DNA of 64,000 nt from Rhizobium cauense (GTDB lineage Bacteria > Pseudomonadota > Alphaproteobacteria > Rhizobiales > Rhizobiaceae). The position numbers and the translations under genes were made by a program. The stretch spans positions 62,001-126,000 of the forward strand of contig NZ_JAEUAT010000007.1 in the NCBI RefSeq assembly GCF_019511525.1, given 5' to 3'. Shown here piece by piece: positions 30,521 to 39,917 of this stretch. The notes under the pieces were generated by a model. That model saw only the letters and a list, made by a program, of their open reading frames with translations. It was not told the DNA's origin and did no database searches. Numbering within the stretch: position 1 is the stretch's first letter; every line of letters begins with the position of its first letter.

Positions 30521-30556
30521 GAAAAAAAAGAAGCCGCCCGGAAAAGACCGGACGGC
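30521..30556 (-). terminator. Orphan Rho-independent terminator upstream of the rhomboid gene
   Basis: On the minus strand GCCGTCCGG pairs with CCGGGCGGC around a 6-base loop (30533-30556, one mismatch), followed by TTCTTTTTTTTC. No minus-strand gene lies between it and 30780, so it either ends an unannotated small RNA or attenuates transcription into the rhomboid gene. Confidence 0.7.
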
Positions 30557-30775
30557 CTTCGAGCGTCTATCGGGGATGCCCCCTTGCCCGACAATTTGTG
30601 CTGAACTTCCCTAAGCAGGAAGCGATGTGCAGACATTGCCACGGCACGCCTGTCTGCTCAACCGAAACTCTTCTTTAACCTTAACCGCCCCGAGTTGGCA
30701 TGAAAAACGCACAGCACCTAGCAGCATGGCCATGATGGCCTTGTTCTGATCTGAACTGAAACAGTTGGTACTGCA

Positions 30776-31414
30776 ATGCGTCTCAAAATGACAATCGGCC
30801 TGTTCGAATATTGGGATCGCATCCGCGGCCAGGATCGTGCGCCGTTGAGATCGCAGGTCGAGCCAACGGACCTGCGGCAGATACTGTCGAGTGTGTTTCT
30901 GCTTGAAACAAGTGATGCGGGGCGCGTGGTCTTTCGTCTTGCCGGAACGCGCATTTGCGATTTTTTCAACCGCGACCTCGGCGGCGCTGCGCTGACTGAA
31001 CTGTGGGCGCACAGTCATGACGATATCGAGACCATTGCGGCTGGCGTGATGGAGCATGCGGCTCCCGCCCTGTTGAGTGTTACTGGCTGCAGTTCTGCCG
31101 GCCACCGTGCCTGCTTTGAGATGATCCTCCTTCCGCTCCGTTCAGACAACGGCCGCTGCGACAAGATCCTTGGCGCCCTCGCTCCCGACGCGAGTCCCAG
31201 CTGGCTTGAAGTCGTACCGCTGCAGGTTCTCACGCTTGACCACAGCCACCTGCTGCGCGAACGGCCGGGCGCGGATTGGGAACTCAGCGATGCGGAGCCC
31301 ATGGAGGACGCCTCTTGCGCGCGCCCGCCATCGATCGGCGACACGATACGCCGGGTCGTGTCCGACCTCTTCAACGAAGGTGGCGCTTCCGGCCTACCGT
31401 TTCGACACAACTGA
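30776..31414 (+). CDS. PAS domain-containing protein
   Basis: A 212-residue protein with one PAS domain of the PAS_5 type common in rhizobia. The typical N-terminus LFEYWDRIRGQDRAPLRSQVEP leads to GRVVFRLAGTRICDFFNRDLGG and FEMILLPLR. It has no attached output domain and the C-terminus is low-complexity. It probably senses a small molecule or redox state and works with partner proteins. The PilZ gene follows after 90 bases. Confidence 0.82.
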   Translation: MRLKMTIGLFEYWDRIRGQDRAPLRSQVEPTDLRQILSSVFLLETSDAGRVVFRLAGTRICDFFNRDLGGAALTELWAHSHDDIETIAAGVMEHAAPALLSVTGCSSAGHRACFEMILLPLRSDNGRCDKILGALAPDASPSWLEVVPLQVLTLDHSHLLRERPGADWELSDAEPMEDASCARPPSIGDTIRRVVSDLFNEGGASGLPFRHN

Positions 31415-31504
31415 TTATGCGTGTAGAGGGCAAACCTGAACAACCTTCTGTTAAGGGATTACGGGTAATGATCGCACGGTAGTATTTCATGAAGAAGCCC
31501 TTTG

Positions 31505-32116
31505 ATGCACGCGTTCCAGCAAGTTCAGACGCAACGGACTGCGCCCCGCCTCGAACAAGGTGCATTTCAACGCGTCCCAATCAACATGCAGGGTCGGCTA
31601 ATGCTGGCGAGCTACGAGGAATATGAGTGCCTCGTTGTCGATATGTCGCCGGGCGATATGTACGTGACCTGCCAGGGGCGTCCTCGAGCCAATGAACGCG
31701 TCGTTGCCTACATTGACCATCTCGGTCGGGTCGAAGGTTACGTGCAGGCGGTGGACGGCGGTGGTTTCGTTATGTCGATCCACGCGACCGAGCGTAAGCG
31801 CGAAAAGCTTGCGGCGCAGCTCACCTGGCTTGCCAACAAGCATGAACTCGGCCTTCCTGAGGACCGTCGCCACGACCGCTTGACGCCGCGGGAGACCAAG
31901 ACGGAGATCATGCTGGAGGACGGCGCTCGTTATACCTGCCGCATCATGGATTTGTCGCTTTCTGGCGCCGCAATCGATGTCGAAGTGCGTCCGCCGATCG
32001 GCACCCCCCTTCGTCTCGGCAACATGCGCGGTCGGGTTGTCCGCCATTTCGTGGAAGGCGTCGCGATCGAGTTCCTGTCTCTCCAGTCGCGCGAAACGCT
32101 CCGCGAGTTTCTCTGA
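31505..32116 (+). CDS. Protein with two PilZ domains
   Basis: A 203-residue protein with two tandem PilZ domains, the usual cyclic di-GMP receptor. The first (about 22-105) begins QRVPINMQGRL and has DMSPGD in place of the NxSxxG motif. The second (about 118-203) has RRHDRLTPRE and MDLSLSGAAID, a good DxSxxG, so only the second domain has a complete-looking site. It likely couples c-di-GMP to motility or polysaccharide output. The ATG at 31505 is chosen; TTG 31502 is adjacent. Confidence 0.85.
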   Translation: MHAFQQVQTQRTAPRLEQGAFQRVPINMQGRLMLASYEEYECLVVDMSPGDMYVTCQGRPRANERVVAYIDHLGRVEGYVQAVDGGGFVMSIHATERKREKLAAQLTWLANKHELGLPEDRRHDRLTPRETKTEIMLEDGARYTCRIMDLSLSGAAIDVEVRPPIGTPLRLGNMRGRVVRHFVEGVAIEFLSLQSRETLREFL

Positions 32117-32173
32117 GTACTGTCACAAGCGCGTCGCGCCCATGATGCATGAGGCTGCCAAAGCAGGCGGCAC

Positions 32174-33133
32174 CTGACGATTCTTTATCCTGAAATAGAA
32201 CCTTACGAGAGCGGTTTCCTCGATGTGGGCGACGGCCACAGCCTCTACTGGGAGGCTTGCGGGAATCCAAACGGTCGGCCAGCGCTCTACCTTCACGGCG
32301 GTCCGGGTTCCGGCTGTTCGGCATTCGCTAGACGCTACTTCGATCCATCGGTCTACCGCACTGTCCTCTTCGATCAACGCAATTGCGGGCGAAGCGTGCC
32401 CAATGCCGCCGAGATGGAGACTGACCTTGAAACCAATACGACCTGGCATCTCGTCGAAGACATCGAGAAACTGAGACATCACCTGCGGGTGACATCATGG
32501 CTCTTGCTTGGCACGTCCTGGGGATCGACGCTGGCGCTTGCTTATGCTGAAACGTATCGGGAATTCACCCGCGCGATCGTACTTTCGGGCGTCACCACCA
32601 CGCGCCCCTCAGGAATTGAATGGCTGACAGATGGAATGGCCAGGCTCTTTCCCGCGGAGTGGGACCTGCTGTTGGACGCCCTCCCCGCCAACCTCAGAGA
32701 GGCCGGCGTCCTCGAAGGCTATCACCGGCTGCTCAATTCACCCAATCTTGCAACTCGCATCGAAGCTGCTCGCGATTGGCATAAATGGGAAGCCGCATCG
32801 ATCCTCCTCGCGGACCCGGGTGGGCTTCCACGTCGCTGGCGGGATCCGATTTACCTGCTGACACGGGCGCGCATTATCACGCACTACTTCCGAAATCGCG
32901 CATGGCTTGATGATGGCGCTCTCTTGCGCAACGCAGGACTGCTGGCGTCGATACCTGGAATACTCGTTCAGGGGCGCCTGGATTTGGAGGCTCCGCTCGT
33001 CACGGCCTGGGAACTCTCCAGAGCATGGCCTCAAAGCCAACTGGTTATTGTCGAGAATGCCGCTCACTCAATATCGCACGACGGCTTGGCGCGCGCCATT
33101 GTGGACGCGACCGACAAATTTCGCGAAATCTAG
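32174..33133 (+). CDS. pip: Proline iminopeptidase
   Basis: An alpha/beta hydrolase removing N-terminal proline from peptides, about 319 residues. Diagnostic: YLHGGPGSG, the nucleophile Ser in LLGTSWGSTLAL, FDQRNCGRS and QGRLDLEAP, with His in ENAAHSI near the end. The family's N-terminus (LYPEIEPYESGFLDVGDGH) is encoded upstream of the first ordinary start, GTG 32225. The nearest in-frame start-like codon before it is CTG 32174, and an in-frame TGA at 32150 closes the frame. I take 32174 as the likely coding boundary; a frameshift or an unusual start is the alternative. Confidence 0.8.
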   Translation: MTILYPEIEPYESGFLDVGDGHSLYWEACGNPNGRPALYLHGGPGSGCSAFARRYFDPSVYRTVLFDQRNCGRSVPNAAEMETDLETNTTWHLVEDIEKLRHHLRVTSWLLLGTSWGSTLALAYAETYREFTRAIVLSGVTTTRPSGIEWLTDGMARLFPAEWDLLLDALPANLREAGVLEGYHRLLNSPNLATRIEAARDWHKWEAASILLADPGGLPRRWRDPIYLLTRARIITHYFRNRAWLDDGALLRNAGLLASIPGILVQGRLDLEAPLVTAWELSRAWPQSQLVIVENAAHSISHDGLARAIVDATDKFREI

Positions 33134-33333
33134 AAAAATAATTTTGCTGATCGGACTGAAATTGGCCTGCCAGCAGGCCGATTTCACGACCTGATCTAAG
33201 TCGCGCGCCGAGGTACGCGACAGGCTTCCAGCGATCCCGGATGGTAAAGAACCGCCTAACAAAAGATCGCGACGGCCATTGCTGTTAAGACTCTGTCCCA
33301 AAATGCGCCGGTTGGTACATAGGAGACCTTTCA
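33134..33333. other. AT-rich intergenic region
   Basis: No gene, tRNA or clear repeat seen. It lies at the start of a 382-base gap between pip and the transglutaminase-like protease; the later part holds the small ORF at 33334. Confidence 0.4.
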
Positions 33334-33450
33334 GTGGAAGTGAAAAATTTAATCAAATTTAGCGCAAAAACGTTTCGAATTTTATCTGCATTCGACTTTG
33401 TTTTTAGTCGATTTCTCCGCGTGTTTGAATCAACTAAGCCTTTAATTTAA
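33334..33450 (+). CDS. Candidate small protein (38 residues)
   Basis: A GTG-initiated 38-codon ORF beginning VEVKNLIKFSAKTF, with AGGAGACCTTTCA just upstream. It is basic and hydrophobic (FRILSAFDFVFSRFLRVF) and lies in an AT-rich stretch unlike its neighbours. Only the ribosome binding site and the composition support it. Confidence 0.35.
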   Translation: MEVKNLIKFSAKTFRILSAFDFVFSRFLRVFESTKPLI

Positions 33451-33515
33451 CTGCGTAATTTTGCGTCGAATAAAAATGTCCATGTCATGTTCTCCTCACA
33501 ACGGGGACACGACAA

Positions 33516-34121
33516 ATGACAATGGCAACTTTCATCAAGGCAGGGCTGGCCGCCGGTGTGATGCTGATAGCGATGATCGGTTCGGGACAGGCCACACCGC
33601 TGAATACGACTGTACTCGGAAATGCCAGCCCGCCGATCGGCGCCTATCAATTCTGCAAGGAGATGCCGGCAGACTGCACGAACCCGGCTGGCGACGAGGG
33701 CGAGCTTGTCCTGACCGAGGAGCGCTGGAAAACCATCCTCAAGATCAACTATCAGGTCAATTCGACGATTACTCCGATGACCGACAAGGAGATCTATGGT
33801 GTCGAGGAGCGCTGGGCCTATCCCCGTACCGTTGGCGATTGCGAAGACTACGCGCTGCTGAAGCGCAAGATGCTGATCGACGCGGGCTTCTCGCCCTCCG
33901 ATCTGCTGATGACGGTCGTCCTGCAGCCGAATGGCGAGGGCCACGCGGTGTTGACCGTCCGGACCGACCGCGGCGACTTCGTGCTCGACAACATGCGCAA
34001 CAAGGTCATGCTTTGGGCCGATACCGAATACACCTTCCTCAAGCGCCAATCCTCTGCCGATCCAACCCGTTGGGTCAAGTTGCAGGACGGCCGTGCCGTT
34101 GCGGTCGGTAGCGTGAAATAG
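33516..34121 (+). CDS. Transglutaminase-like cysteine proteinase (BTLCP)
   Basis: A 201-residue exported protein of the bacterial transglutaminase-like cysteine proteinase family. A signal peptide spans 1-27 (GLAAGVMLIAMIGSGQA). The triad is Cys109 in GDCEDYA, His143 in GEGHAVL and Asp158 in LDNM. Related proteins act with c-di-GMP-controlled adhesion systems (LapG type), but no LapA or LapD gene is in this window. It has its own terminator. Confidence 0.86.
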   Translation: MTMATFIKAGLAAGVMLIAMIGSGQATPLNTTVLGNASPPIGAYQFCKEMPADCTNPAGDEGELVLTEERWKTILKINYQVNSTITPMTDKEIYGVEERWAYPRTVGDCEDYALLKRKMLIDAGFSPSDLLMTVVLQPNGEGHAVLTVRTDRGDFVLDNMRNKVMLWADTEYTFLKRQSSADPTRWVKLQDGRAVAVGSVK

Positions 34122-34196
34122 GTCAATCGCCGGAACATCCCGGCGAGATACGCGGCCCCGGTCTCCCCCGCGTCCCCGTCCCTGACCGGTGCCACA

Positions 34197-34234
34197 GAAC
34201 CGCTCCCGCTGTCCCGGGGGCGGTTCGTTTTTTT
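34197..34234 (+). terminator. Terminator after the transglutaminase-like gene
   Basis: GAACCGCTCCC (34197-34207) pairs with GGGGGCGGTTC, followed by GTTTTTTTGG. Confidence 0.8.
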
Positions 34235-34352
34235 GGTCCTCAGCATGGCTGGTTAACCGCCTATTAACCGTGTCGGCCGGATTGTTTCTCCAATCACTCG
34301 GCACCGGCGGCTCGTGTTTCCTATTGCGGCGGTCTGACATTCGAAAGCCGCC

Positions 34353-35105
34353 ATGAGCCACACCGCGCACCGTGCCCACCAACGCGACGAAACCCCGCTC
34401 CTTTCGACGAGCTTCCTTATCCGCCTTACCGCCGTCATAGCGTGCCTTGCGGCGTTGACCCTTGCGATCAGTTTGGGCGGCCGCTGGTTCGGCGCACGTA
34501 TATCCATGGCTGGCAATACCGACTCGACGAAACAGGTAACGTTGACGATTGGGCGCGATACGCTGCGCCTCCCGGCGAACACACTGCGTTTCTCCAATCA
34601 ACGGCGCGATGGCGGGTTAGAACGAGTCGACCTCTATCTGACCTGGCCGGAAATGCAGGGGTACAGCAAGGAGCATCGCGACCGCTTCGACAATATAACC
34701 CAAACGTCCGGGCTTATCTTCCTTCAGGTCGCGCAGAGCACCATGTCGCGCGATATGTCCGGTCGATTGGGGCCGATCTATTCGCATCTCATCGAAGGGG
34801 ATGGAGTGCCATTCGCCAACGGGATGACGCTGCACCACCTGAGAGCCGACGCGGGCTATGCCGGCGAGGTCCTGTTGACGGCGCCACGTCCCGGCGGCTC
34901 GGATTACGCCGTCCGTTGTGCTTTGCCGTCGATCCCGAAAATGGCAACAAGCGGCGACTGCCAGCGCGATATCAAGGTCGGTCGCGACTTAACTGTGCTT
35001 TACCGATTCTCTAGCAGCCACCTGCCTGATTGGGACCATATTGATGCCGCTATTCGCCATTTTGTGGAGGCGCGGCTTGTGAGCGCTTCTGAGACAAGCC
35101 GCTAG
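34353..35105 (+). CDS. Hypothetical membrane-anchored protein
   Basis: A 250-residue protein I do not recognise. One N-terminal membrane helix (about 22-42, FLIRLTAVIACLAALTLAISL) is followed by a soluble, mixed alpha/beta part that would be periplasmic. Two Cys occur late (RCALPSIPK and SGDCQRD) and could form a disulfide. No close functional family is evident. It precedes a DD-carboxypeptidase gene on the same strand by about 110 bases. Confidence 0.6.
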   Translation: MSHTAHRAHQRDETPLLSTSFLIRLTAVIACLAALTLAISLGGRWFGARISMAGNTDSTKQVTLTIGRDTLRLPANTLRFSNQRRDGGLERVDLYLTWPEMQGYSKEHRDRFDNITQTSGLIFLQVAQSTMSRDMSGRLGPIYSHLIEGDGVPFANGMTLHHLRADAGYAGEVLLTAPRPGGSDYAVRCALPSIPKMATSGDCQRDIKVGRDLTVLYRFSSSHLPDWDHIDAAIRHFVEARLVSASETSR

Positions 35106-35213
35106 AATGATCCGATGTGGCGAAAGAAACGATTAATCATAAACGGATTGGTAACCCCGCACGAATAACTTGGCGAGAGAACGATCGTGCGGCGATCTCC
35201 CTGAACATCAGAA

Positions 35214-36677
35214 ATGCAAGCGAAGAGTATAATAGTGTCAAGGTCAGCCTCCTCCGTATTCCCATCACGATACCGCAGTCTTGTAGTTAGGGCGATCACG
35301 GCGCTTTCCTTGGCCGCGAGTATCGTCATGGCCGACTCGGTCAATGCAGATGCGGAGGCTGCGAACTCGAAATATGCCGGCATCGTTGTTGATGCGAAGA
35401 CTGGCAACGTTCTCTACAGCGAGAACGCCGATCGCCTGCAGTACCCGGCATCGCTGACAAAGATGATGACGCTCTACCTGACATTCGAGGCGCTCGAGCA
35501 AGGCCGCATTCGTCTGGATACGCCTGTTCCGTTCTCCGCTTTCGCCTCCGCTCAGCAACCGACCAAGCTTGGTGTCCGGCCTGGTGGCACGATTACCGTG
35601 GAGCAGGCGATTTTGGGGCTCGTGACGCTCTCGGCTAACGACGCGTCGACCGCACTGGGTGAACTGCTTGCGGGTACGGAAGGTCGCTTTGCGCAGGTGA
35701 TGACGGCCAAGGCGCATGCACTCGGCATGACCCGCACGACCTATCGCAACGCGAACGGTCTGCCGAACACCGCGCAGATGACGACGGCCCGCGATCAAGC
35801 CCGCTTGGGTATCGCGCTTCGTCAGCACTTTCCTCAGTATTACGGCTATTTCTCCACGCAGAGCTTCAAGTTTGGCCAGCGCGTTATCCGCAGCCACAAC
35901 CGCCTCGTCGGGTCGGTCCGCGGTGTTGATGGCATCAAGACAGGCTATACGCGTGCCGCCGGTTTCAATCTCGTCAGCTCGGTAGAGGTCGATGGCAAGT
36001 CGATCGTCGGTGTTGTTCTGGGTGGCGCCTCCACTCCTGCGCGCGACAACCAGATGCGCAAGCTTATCGCGACCTATCTGCCAAAGGCCTCCAGCCGTCG
36101 TGGTTCCTCCGAGCTGATCGCGCAAACGCCACCGCAGCCGGCGCCTGTAGCCGAAACGCGTGTTGCCTCGGCGGCTCCTGATGTGAGCTTGCCGCGCACT
36201 GCGCCGGCTCCCGACACTCGCTACCAGCCGGCTTCGACACAGGTCGCCTACTCTGATGTCGCCAAGCCGAAGTCCGACAATCCGCTGCTGCAGGAAATGC
36301 CGGCTCCGACGAAGGTCAAGACGCAGTCGATCAAGCAGGCGTCGATCGCCACTCCGACGCCGGCGCCTGCCTATGTGCCGCCTGAACAGGGTGATGTTTC
36401 GGTGGACGAAGTGACGACCGCTTCGACGAAAGAAACACAGCCAACTGGCTGGGCCGTCCAGATTGGCGTGTCCGCCAGCAAGGAAGGCGCAATGGATCTC
36501 CTGGATGGCGCCAAGAGCAAGGGTGGCAAGGTGCTGCGTTTCGCCAAGCCCTTTGCTGTTGCAAACGCCGGAAGCTACCGCGCTCGCTTTGGTGGGTTCG
36601 AGGACCAGCGTTCCGCGGTCAATGCCTGCACCGCGCTCAAGCGTGCAGGTGTGAAATGCTGGGCAACTGCCCAATAG
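35214..36677 (+). CDS. D-alanyl-D-alanine carboxypeptidase with C-terminal SPOR domain
   Basis: A 487-residue exported penicillin-binding protein of the PBP5/6 (DacA) family, trimming peptidoglycan stem peptides. Ser80 and Lys83 are in SLTKMM, SAN at 140-142, and KTG at 242-244; all three catalytic motifs are intact. A Pro/Ala/Thr-rich linker (about 300-400) leads to a C-terminal SPOR domain (about 405-487; GWAVQIGVSASKEGAMDLL), which binds septal denuded glycan and would target it to division sites. A signal-anchor is present near residues 25-45. Confidence 0.9.
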   Translation: MQAKSIIVSRSASSVFPSRYRSLVVRAITALSLAASIVMADSVNADAEAANSKYAGIVVDAKTGNVLYSENADRLQYPASLTKMMTLYLTFEALEQGRIRLDTPVPFSAFASAQQPTKLGVRPGGTITVEQAILGLVTLSANDASTALGELLAGTEGRFAQVMTAKAHALGMTRTTYRNANGLPNTAQMTTARDQARLGIALRQHFPQYYGYFSTQSFKFGQRVIRSHNRLVGSVRGVDGIKTGYTRAAGFNLVSSVEVDGKSIVGVVLGGASTPARDNQMRKLIATYLPKASSRRGSSELIAQTPPQPAPVAETRVASAAPDVSLPRTAPAPDTRYQPASTQVAYSDVAKPKSDNPLLQEMPAPTKVKTQSIKQASIATPTPAPAYVPPEQGDVSVDEVTTASTKETQPTGWAVQIGVSASKEGAMDLLDGAKSKGGKVLRFAKPFAVANAGSYRARFGGFEDQRSAVNACTALKRAGVKCWATAQ

Positions 36678-36787
36678 TTTGCGGTTCGCCGCCTGCCGGT
36701 GCCGGCGGCGACTCCAAAGCGTCGTGATCGGTGTGTTTGATCCGACGGAATTCTGAGACTCGGTTTGTAATGCGTACGGGGATGAGA

Positions 36788-37066
36788 ATGGCGATCAACG
36801 AGAATGTTCCGGAGTTTCCGGCACACGGCCGGGTGACCGGCAAAAATCCGCGAGCAGGGCTTCACCCGCTTCACGAGGCGGCGTTGCGGCTGGCGGAAAT
36901 AGGGTTGCATCGGCAGAAGCCGAAATCTGCGAAGACGAAAGATCTTATAAATCTGTTGCTCAGCCACGGCGCGCGTGCCTGGCGTTACTCGCAGCCTGAG
37001 GCCAACATCCATCTTCACGTCACCTGCCCGGAAGGCCGGACACCGGTTACGCTGCGTTTGCGTTGA
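36788..37066 (+). CDS. Small hypothetical protein
   Basis: A 92-residue protein of unknown function. The core HPLHEAALRLAEIGLHRQKPKSAKTKDLINLL looks helical, followed by SHGARAWRYSQPEANIHLHVTCPEGRTPVTLRLR, beta-rich. ATG 36770 and 36782 are alternatives to 36788. Its stop directly abuts that of the DUF1489 gene on the opposite strand. Confidence 0.55.
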   Translation: MAINENVPEFPAHGRVTGKNPRAGLHPLHEAALRLAEIGLHRQKPKSAKTKDLINLLLSHGARAWRYSQPEANIHLHVTCPEGRTPVTLRLR

Positions 37067-37504
37067 TCAGAGCAAACCAAGTTCCGAAAGCTCGCGGCGA
37101 AGGTCCGCGGGCATTTCTGCAATTCCCTCGCCCAGACTCGTCAAATCCCGCGGCACGTCTTCCTGCGGATAGTAACGCCATCCCTGGAAAGCTCGCTTTG
37201 GCTGCACCGCGGTCTCGATGACCTCAGGACCGAGGACCAGATGGCAACGTGAGATCCCTTCGCCATCGGTGAATGTCTGGATGTCGAGCAGTTTCTGGCG
37301 CGCCTGCACCTGCCCTTTGATAACCCAATAGAGCGAACCGCCGTCGAGCAAGTCCTCGACGCGCTTGGGTACCATCCTCGTCGTATGCACGGAATGCGGC
37401 TCGTGACCGGCGGCGATAGCGCGTAAGGAACGTTCAGCGACCCATTCGCGCAGATCGTCGATGGAGTCTGCGCCCACGCACAATTTGATGAGATGCAATG
37501 CCAT
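37067..37504 (-). CDS. DUF1489 family protein
   Basis: A 145-residue protein of the DUF1489 family, widespread in Alphaproteobacteria and without a known function. MALHLIKLCVGADSIDDLREW is the family start, and HSVHTTRMVPKRVEDLLDGGSLYWVIKG with GWRYYPQEDVPRDL are conserved. It follows the serine dehydratase gene on the same strand by 59 bases. Confidence 0.88.
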   Translation of the reverse strand: MALHLIKLCVGADSIDDLREWVAERSLRAIAAGHEPHSVHTTRMVPKRVEDLLDGGSLYWVIKGQVQARQKLLDIQTFTDGEGISRCHLVLGPEVIETAVQPKRAFQGWRYYPQEDVPRDLTSLGEGIAEMPADLRRELSELGLL

Positions 37505-37563
37505 GCCGCCGTTGAATGCCTTTTATCAGGCAGCGTCAAGCGGCAAGTCGCATGTCCACAAAG

Positions 37564-38970
37564 TCAACATTCCACGACGTTAACGGCAAGCCCGCCTGTG
37601 GATGTCTCCTTATATTTGTCGCTCATATCGTTCCCGGTCTGGCGCATGGTCTCGATGCAGGCATCCAACGGAACGAAATGCTTGCCGTCGCCCTTGATCG
37701 CGAGCGAAGCCGCCGTCACCGCCTTGACTGCACCCAGCGCGTTTCGCTCGATGCATGGAACTTGCACCAGGCCGGCGACAGGATCACAGCTCATGCCGAG
37801 ATGATGCTCAAGCGCAATTTCGGCGGCATTCTCGATCTGCTCGGGCGTGCCGCCCATGACCGCGGCGAGGCCCGCCGCTGCCATCGCAGCCGCAGATCCC
37901 ACCTCGCCCTGACAGCCGACCTCCGCACCGGAGATCGAAGCATTGTGCTTGATGATTCCGCCGATTGCCCCGGCGGTAAGCAGGTAATCGCGGATACCGT
38001 TCTGGTCCCAGTCGTCGTGAAAATGCTCGTAGTAGCGAATCGTCGCTGGAATGACCCCTGCCGCACCGTTTGTCGGCGCCGTGACGACGCGCCCGCCGGC
38101 TGCATTCTCCTCGTTGACGGCCATGGCGTAGACGCTGAGCCAGTCGTTCGCGAGAAGCGGGTTTATCCGGTTGCTGCGCCATTCTTCCTGAAGCTTGTCG
38201 TGGATCGCCCTGGCCCGACGGCGGACGTTCAATCCGCCGGGCATGATACCGTCAACCTTGAGGCCTCGCTCGATGCAGGAGCGCATGGCTTCCCAGATAC
38301 GATCGAGGCCGGCGTCCAACTCCTCACGGCTGCGTTGTGTCTCCTCATTGGCGCGCTTCATTTGCGCGATCGAGAGGCCGGAGCGCGCCGCCATGTCAAG
38401 CATCTGCTTGGCTGAAGCGAAGGGATACGGAACCCTGAGCGTCTCGGAAGATGTTTTCTTCTTCGCGCGCATCTGTTCGAGTTCCGTGTCGGTAACGACG
38501 AAGCCGCCGCCGACGGAATAGTAGATTCGCTTGATGAGCATCCGCCCATCCTTGTCGAAGGCGGAAAAGGACATGCCGTTGGCGTGGCCAGGCAAGGGTT
38601 GCTTCTTGTCGAAAATCAGGTCGCTCTTCGGCTGGAAGCCATAAGCTGGGTGGCCGGGCGGTGAGATACGTCCGCTACGCTCGACCTTGTCGATGATGCT
38701 GTCCATCTCGTCCGGATCGACACTGTCGGGCTGTTGACCCATCAGTCCGAGAATAACCGCCCTGCCCGTTCCATGGCCGATCCCGGTGTGTGCCAGCGAC
38801 CCATGCAGGCTCACCTTTATCGAGGCGACTGCAGCGCCAGACGTCGGGCGTGGCCAGTCGTTCGACATGATGAGGTCGAGAAACCGATTGGCTGCGGTCA
38901 TCGGACCCATGGTATGCGAGCTTGAGGGACCGACCCCGATTTTGAACACGTCGAAAACGGAAAGGAACAT
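37564..38970 (-). CDS. sdaA: L-serine ammonia-lyase (iron-sulfur)
   Basis: A 468-residue enzyme deaminating L-serine to pyruvate with a [4Fe-4S] cluster. The N-terminal beta domain holds [20 protein letters not shown]; the alpha domain has the cluster cysteines in [24 protein letters not shown] and [10 protein letters not shown]. Length and order match one-subunit SdaA/TdcG enzymes. Pyruvate and ammonia formed here tie it to glycine/serine metabolism, as does the glycine cleavage operon later in the window. Confidence 0.95.
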   Translation of the reverse strand: MFLSVFDVFKIGVGPSSSHTMGPMTAANRFLDLIMSNDWPRPTSGAAVASIKVSLHGSLAHTGIGHGTGRAVILGLMGQQPDSVDPDEMDSIIDKVERSGRISPPGHPAYGFQPKSDLIFDKKQPLPGHANGMSFSAFDKDGRMLIKRIYYSVGGGFVVTDTELEQMRAKKKTSSETLRVPYPFASAKQMLDMAARSGLSIAQMKRANEETQRSREELDAGLDRIWEAMRSCIERGLKVDGIMPGGLNVRRRARAIHDKLQEEWRSNRINPLLANDWLSVYAMAVNEENAAGGRVVTAPTNGAAGVIPATIRYYEHFHDDWDQNGIRDYLLTAGAIGGIIKHNASISGAEVGCQGEVGSAAAMAAAGLAAVMGGTPEQIENAAEIALEHHLGMSCDPVAGLVQVPCIERNALGAVKAVTAASLAIKGDGKHFVPLDACIETMRQTGNDMSDKYKETSTGGLAVNVVEC

Positions 38971-39152
38971 GACTGCGTCCTGTAATGTTGCTGCCTGAAG
39001 CTACGTCAACGCCCAATAAGATTCCCGCGATGGACCGACATGGCATTTCACGCGTGCGACATCAGTAAAACGAAGCGCGGCGTCTTGCCAGTCATTGCAG
39101 CGTGCGCCTGCATCTGTAGAGTGGCGCGCGGCGATGGGACTGATTCAATATA

Positions 39153-39917
39153 ATGATGACGACAGCGGATTACATTGCACTCGGATTCTTTGCAGCGGCT
39201 TGGTTCTGCTATGCGCGCCTGTTGCAGGGGGCGAACTTCTTCGGCCGGACCAGTCTCACCCATGCGATGCGGGAGCGCCGGCGCGAGTGGATATACAATT
39301 CGTTGCGTCGCGATCTGAAGATGATCGATACGCAGATCATGGCCGGTCTGCAGAACGGCACGGCCTTTTTCGCCTCGACTTCCATTTTTGCTGTCGGCAG
39401 TTGCTTTGCCTTGCTTGGCGCGACTGAGAAGGTGGACGCGGTTTTCGCTGACCTCCCATTCGTTCTTCACAGTGGACACGCCGTCTTCGAGATGAAGGTT
39501 GGCGGCCTTGCCGCGCTTTTTGGATATGCCTTCTTCAAGTTCGGCTGGTCGTATCGCCTCTTCAACTATTGCACCATTCTCTTCGGTTCGATCCCGATGA
39601 TGCGCGACACTGAGCAGGACGTGATTGCCGCCGAGCGGGCCGCGGAGCGCGTTATCCGCATGAACATCATTGCTGCAGGTCATTTCAACGAAGGCCTACG
39701 CGCCATCTTCCTCTCGATCGGCTACCTTGGTTGGTTCATCAACCCCTATGTCTTCATGCTGACGACGACAGTCGTTATCGTTGTCTTGACGAGGCGGCAG
39801 TTCTTCTCCGAGGCGCGGCTGGCAATCATGGACACTCAACCGCCATCAAATCTCCACCTTTCGCCTGTTTCCCGCGGCAGAGCAAACGATGGTGATCAAT
39901 CATCCGAGGGATTGTGA
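39153..39917 (+). CDS. DUF599 family membrane protein
   Basis: A 254-residue integral membrane protein with about four helices; the DUF599 region is ALGFFAAAWFCYARLLQ to VIVVLTRRQF. The conserved internal stretch IAAGHFNEGLRAIFLSIGYLGWF is present. Role unknown. It stops directly before the ATG of the next gene, so the two are probably co-translated. Confidence 0.82.
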   Translation: MMTTADYIALGFFAAAWFCYARLLQGANFFGRTSLTHAMRERRREWIYNSLRRDLKMIDTQIMAGLQNGTAFFASTSIFAVGSCFALLGATEKVDAVFADLPFVLHSGHAVFEMKVGGLAALFGYAFFKFGWSYRLFNYCTILFGSIPMMRDTEQDVIAAERAAERVIRMNIIAAGHFNEGLRAIFLSIGYLGWFINPYVFMLTTTVVIVVLTRRQFFSEARLAIMDTQPPSNLHLSPVSRGRANDGDQSSEGL

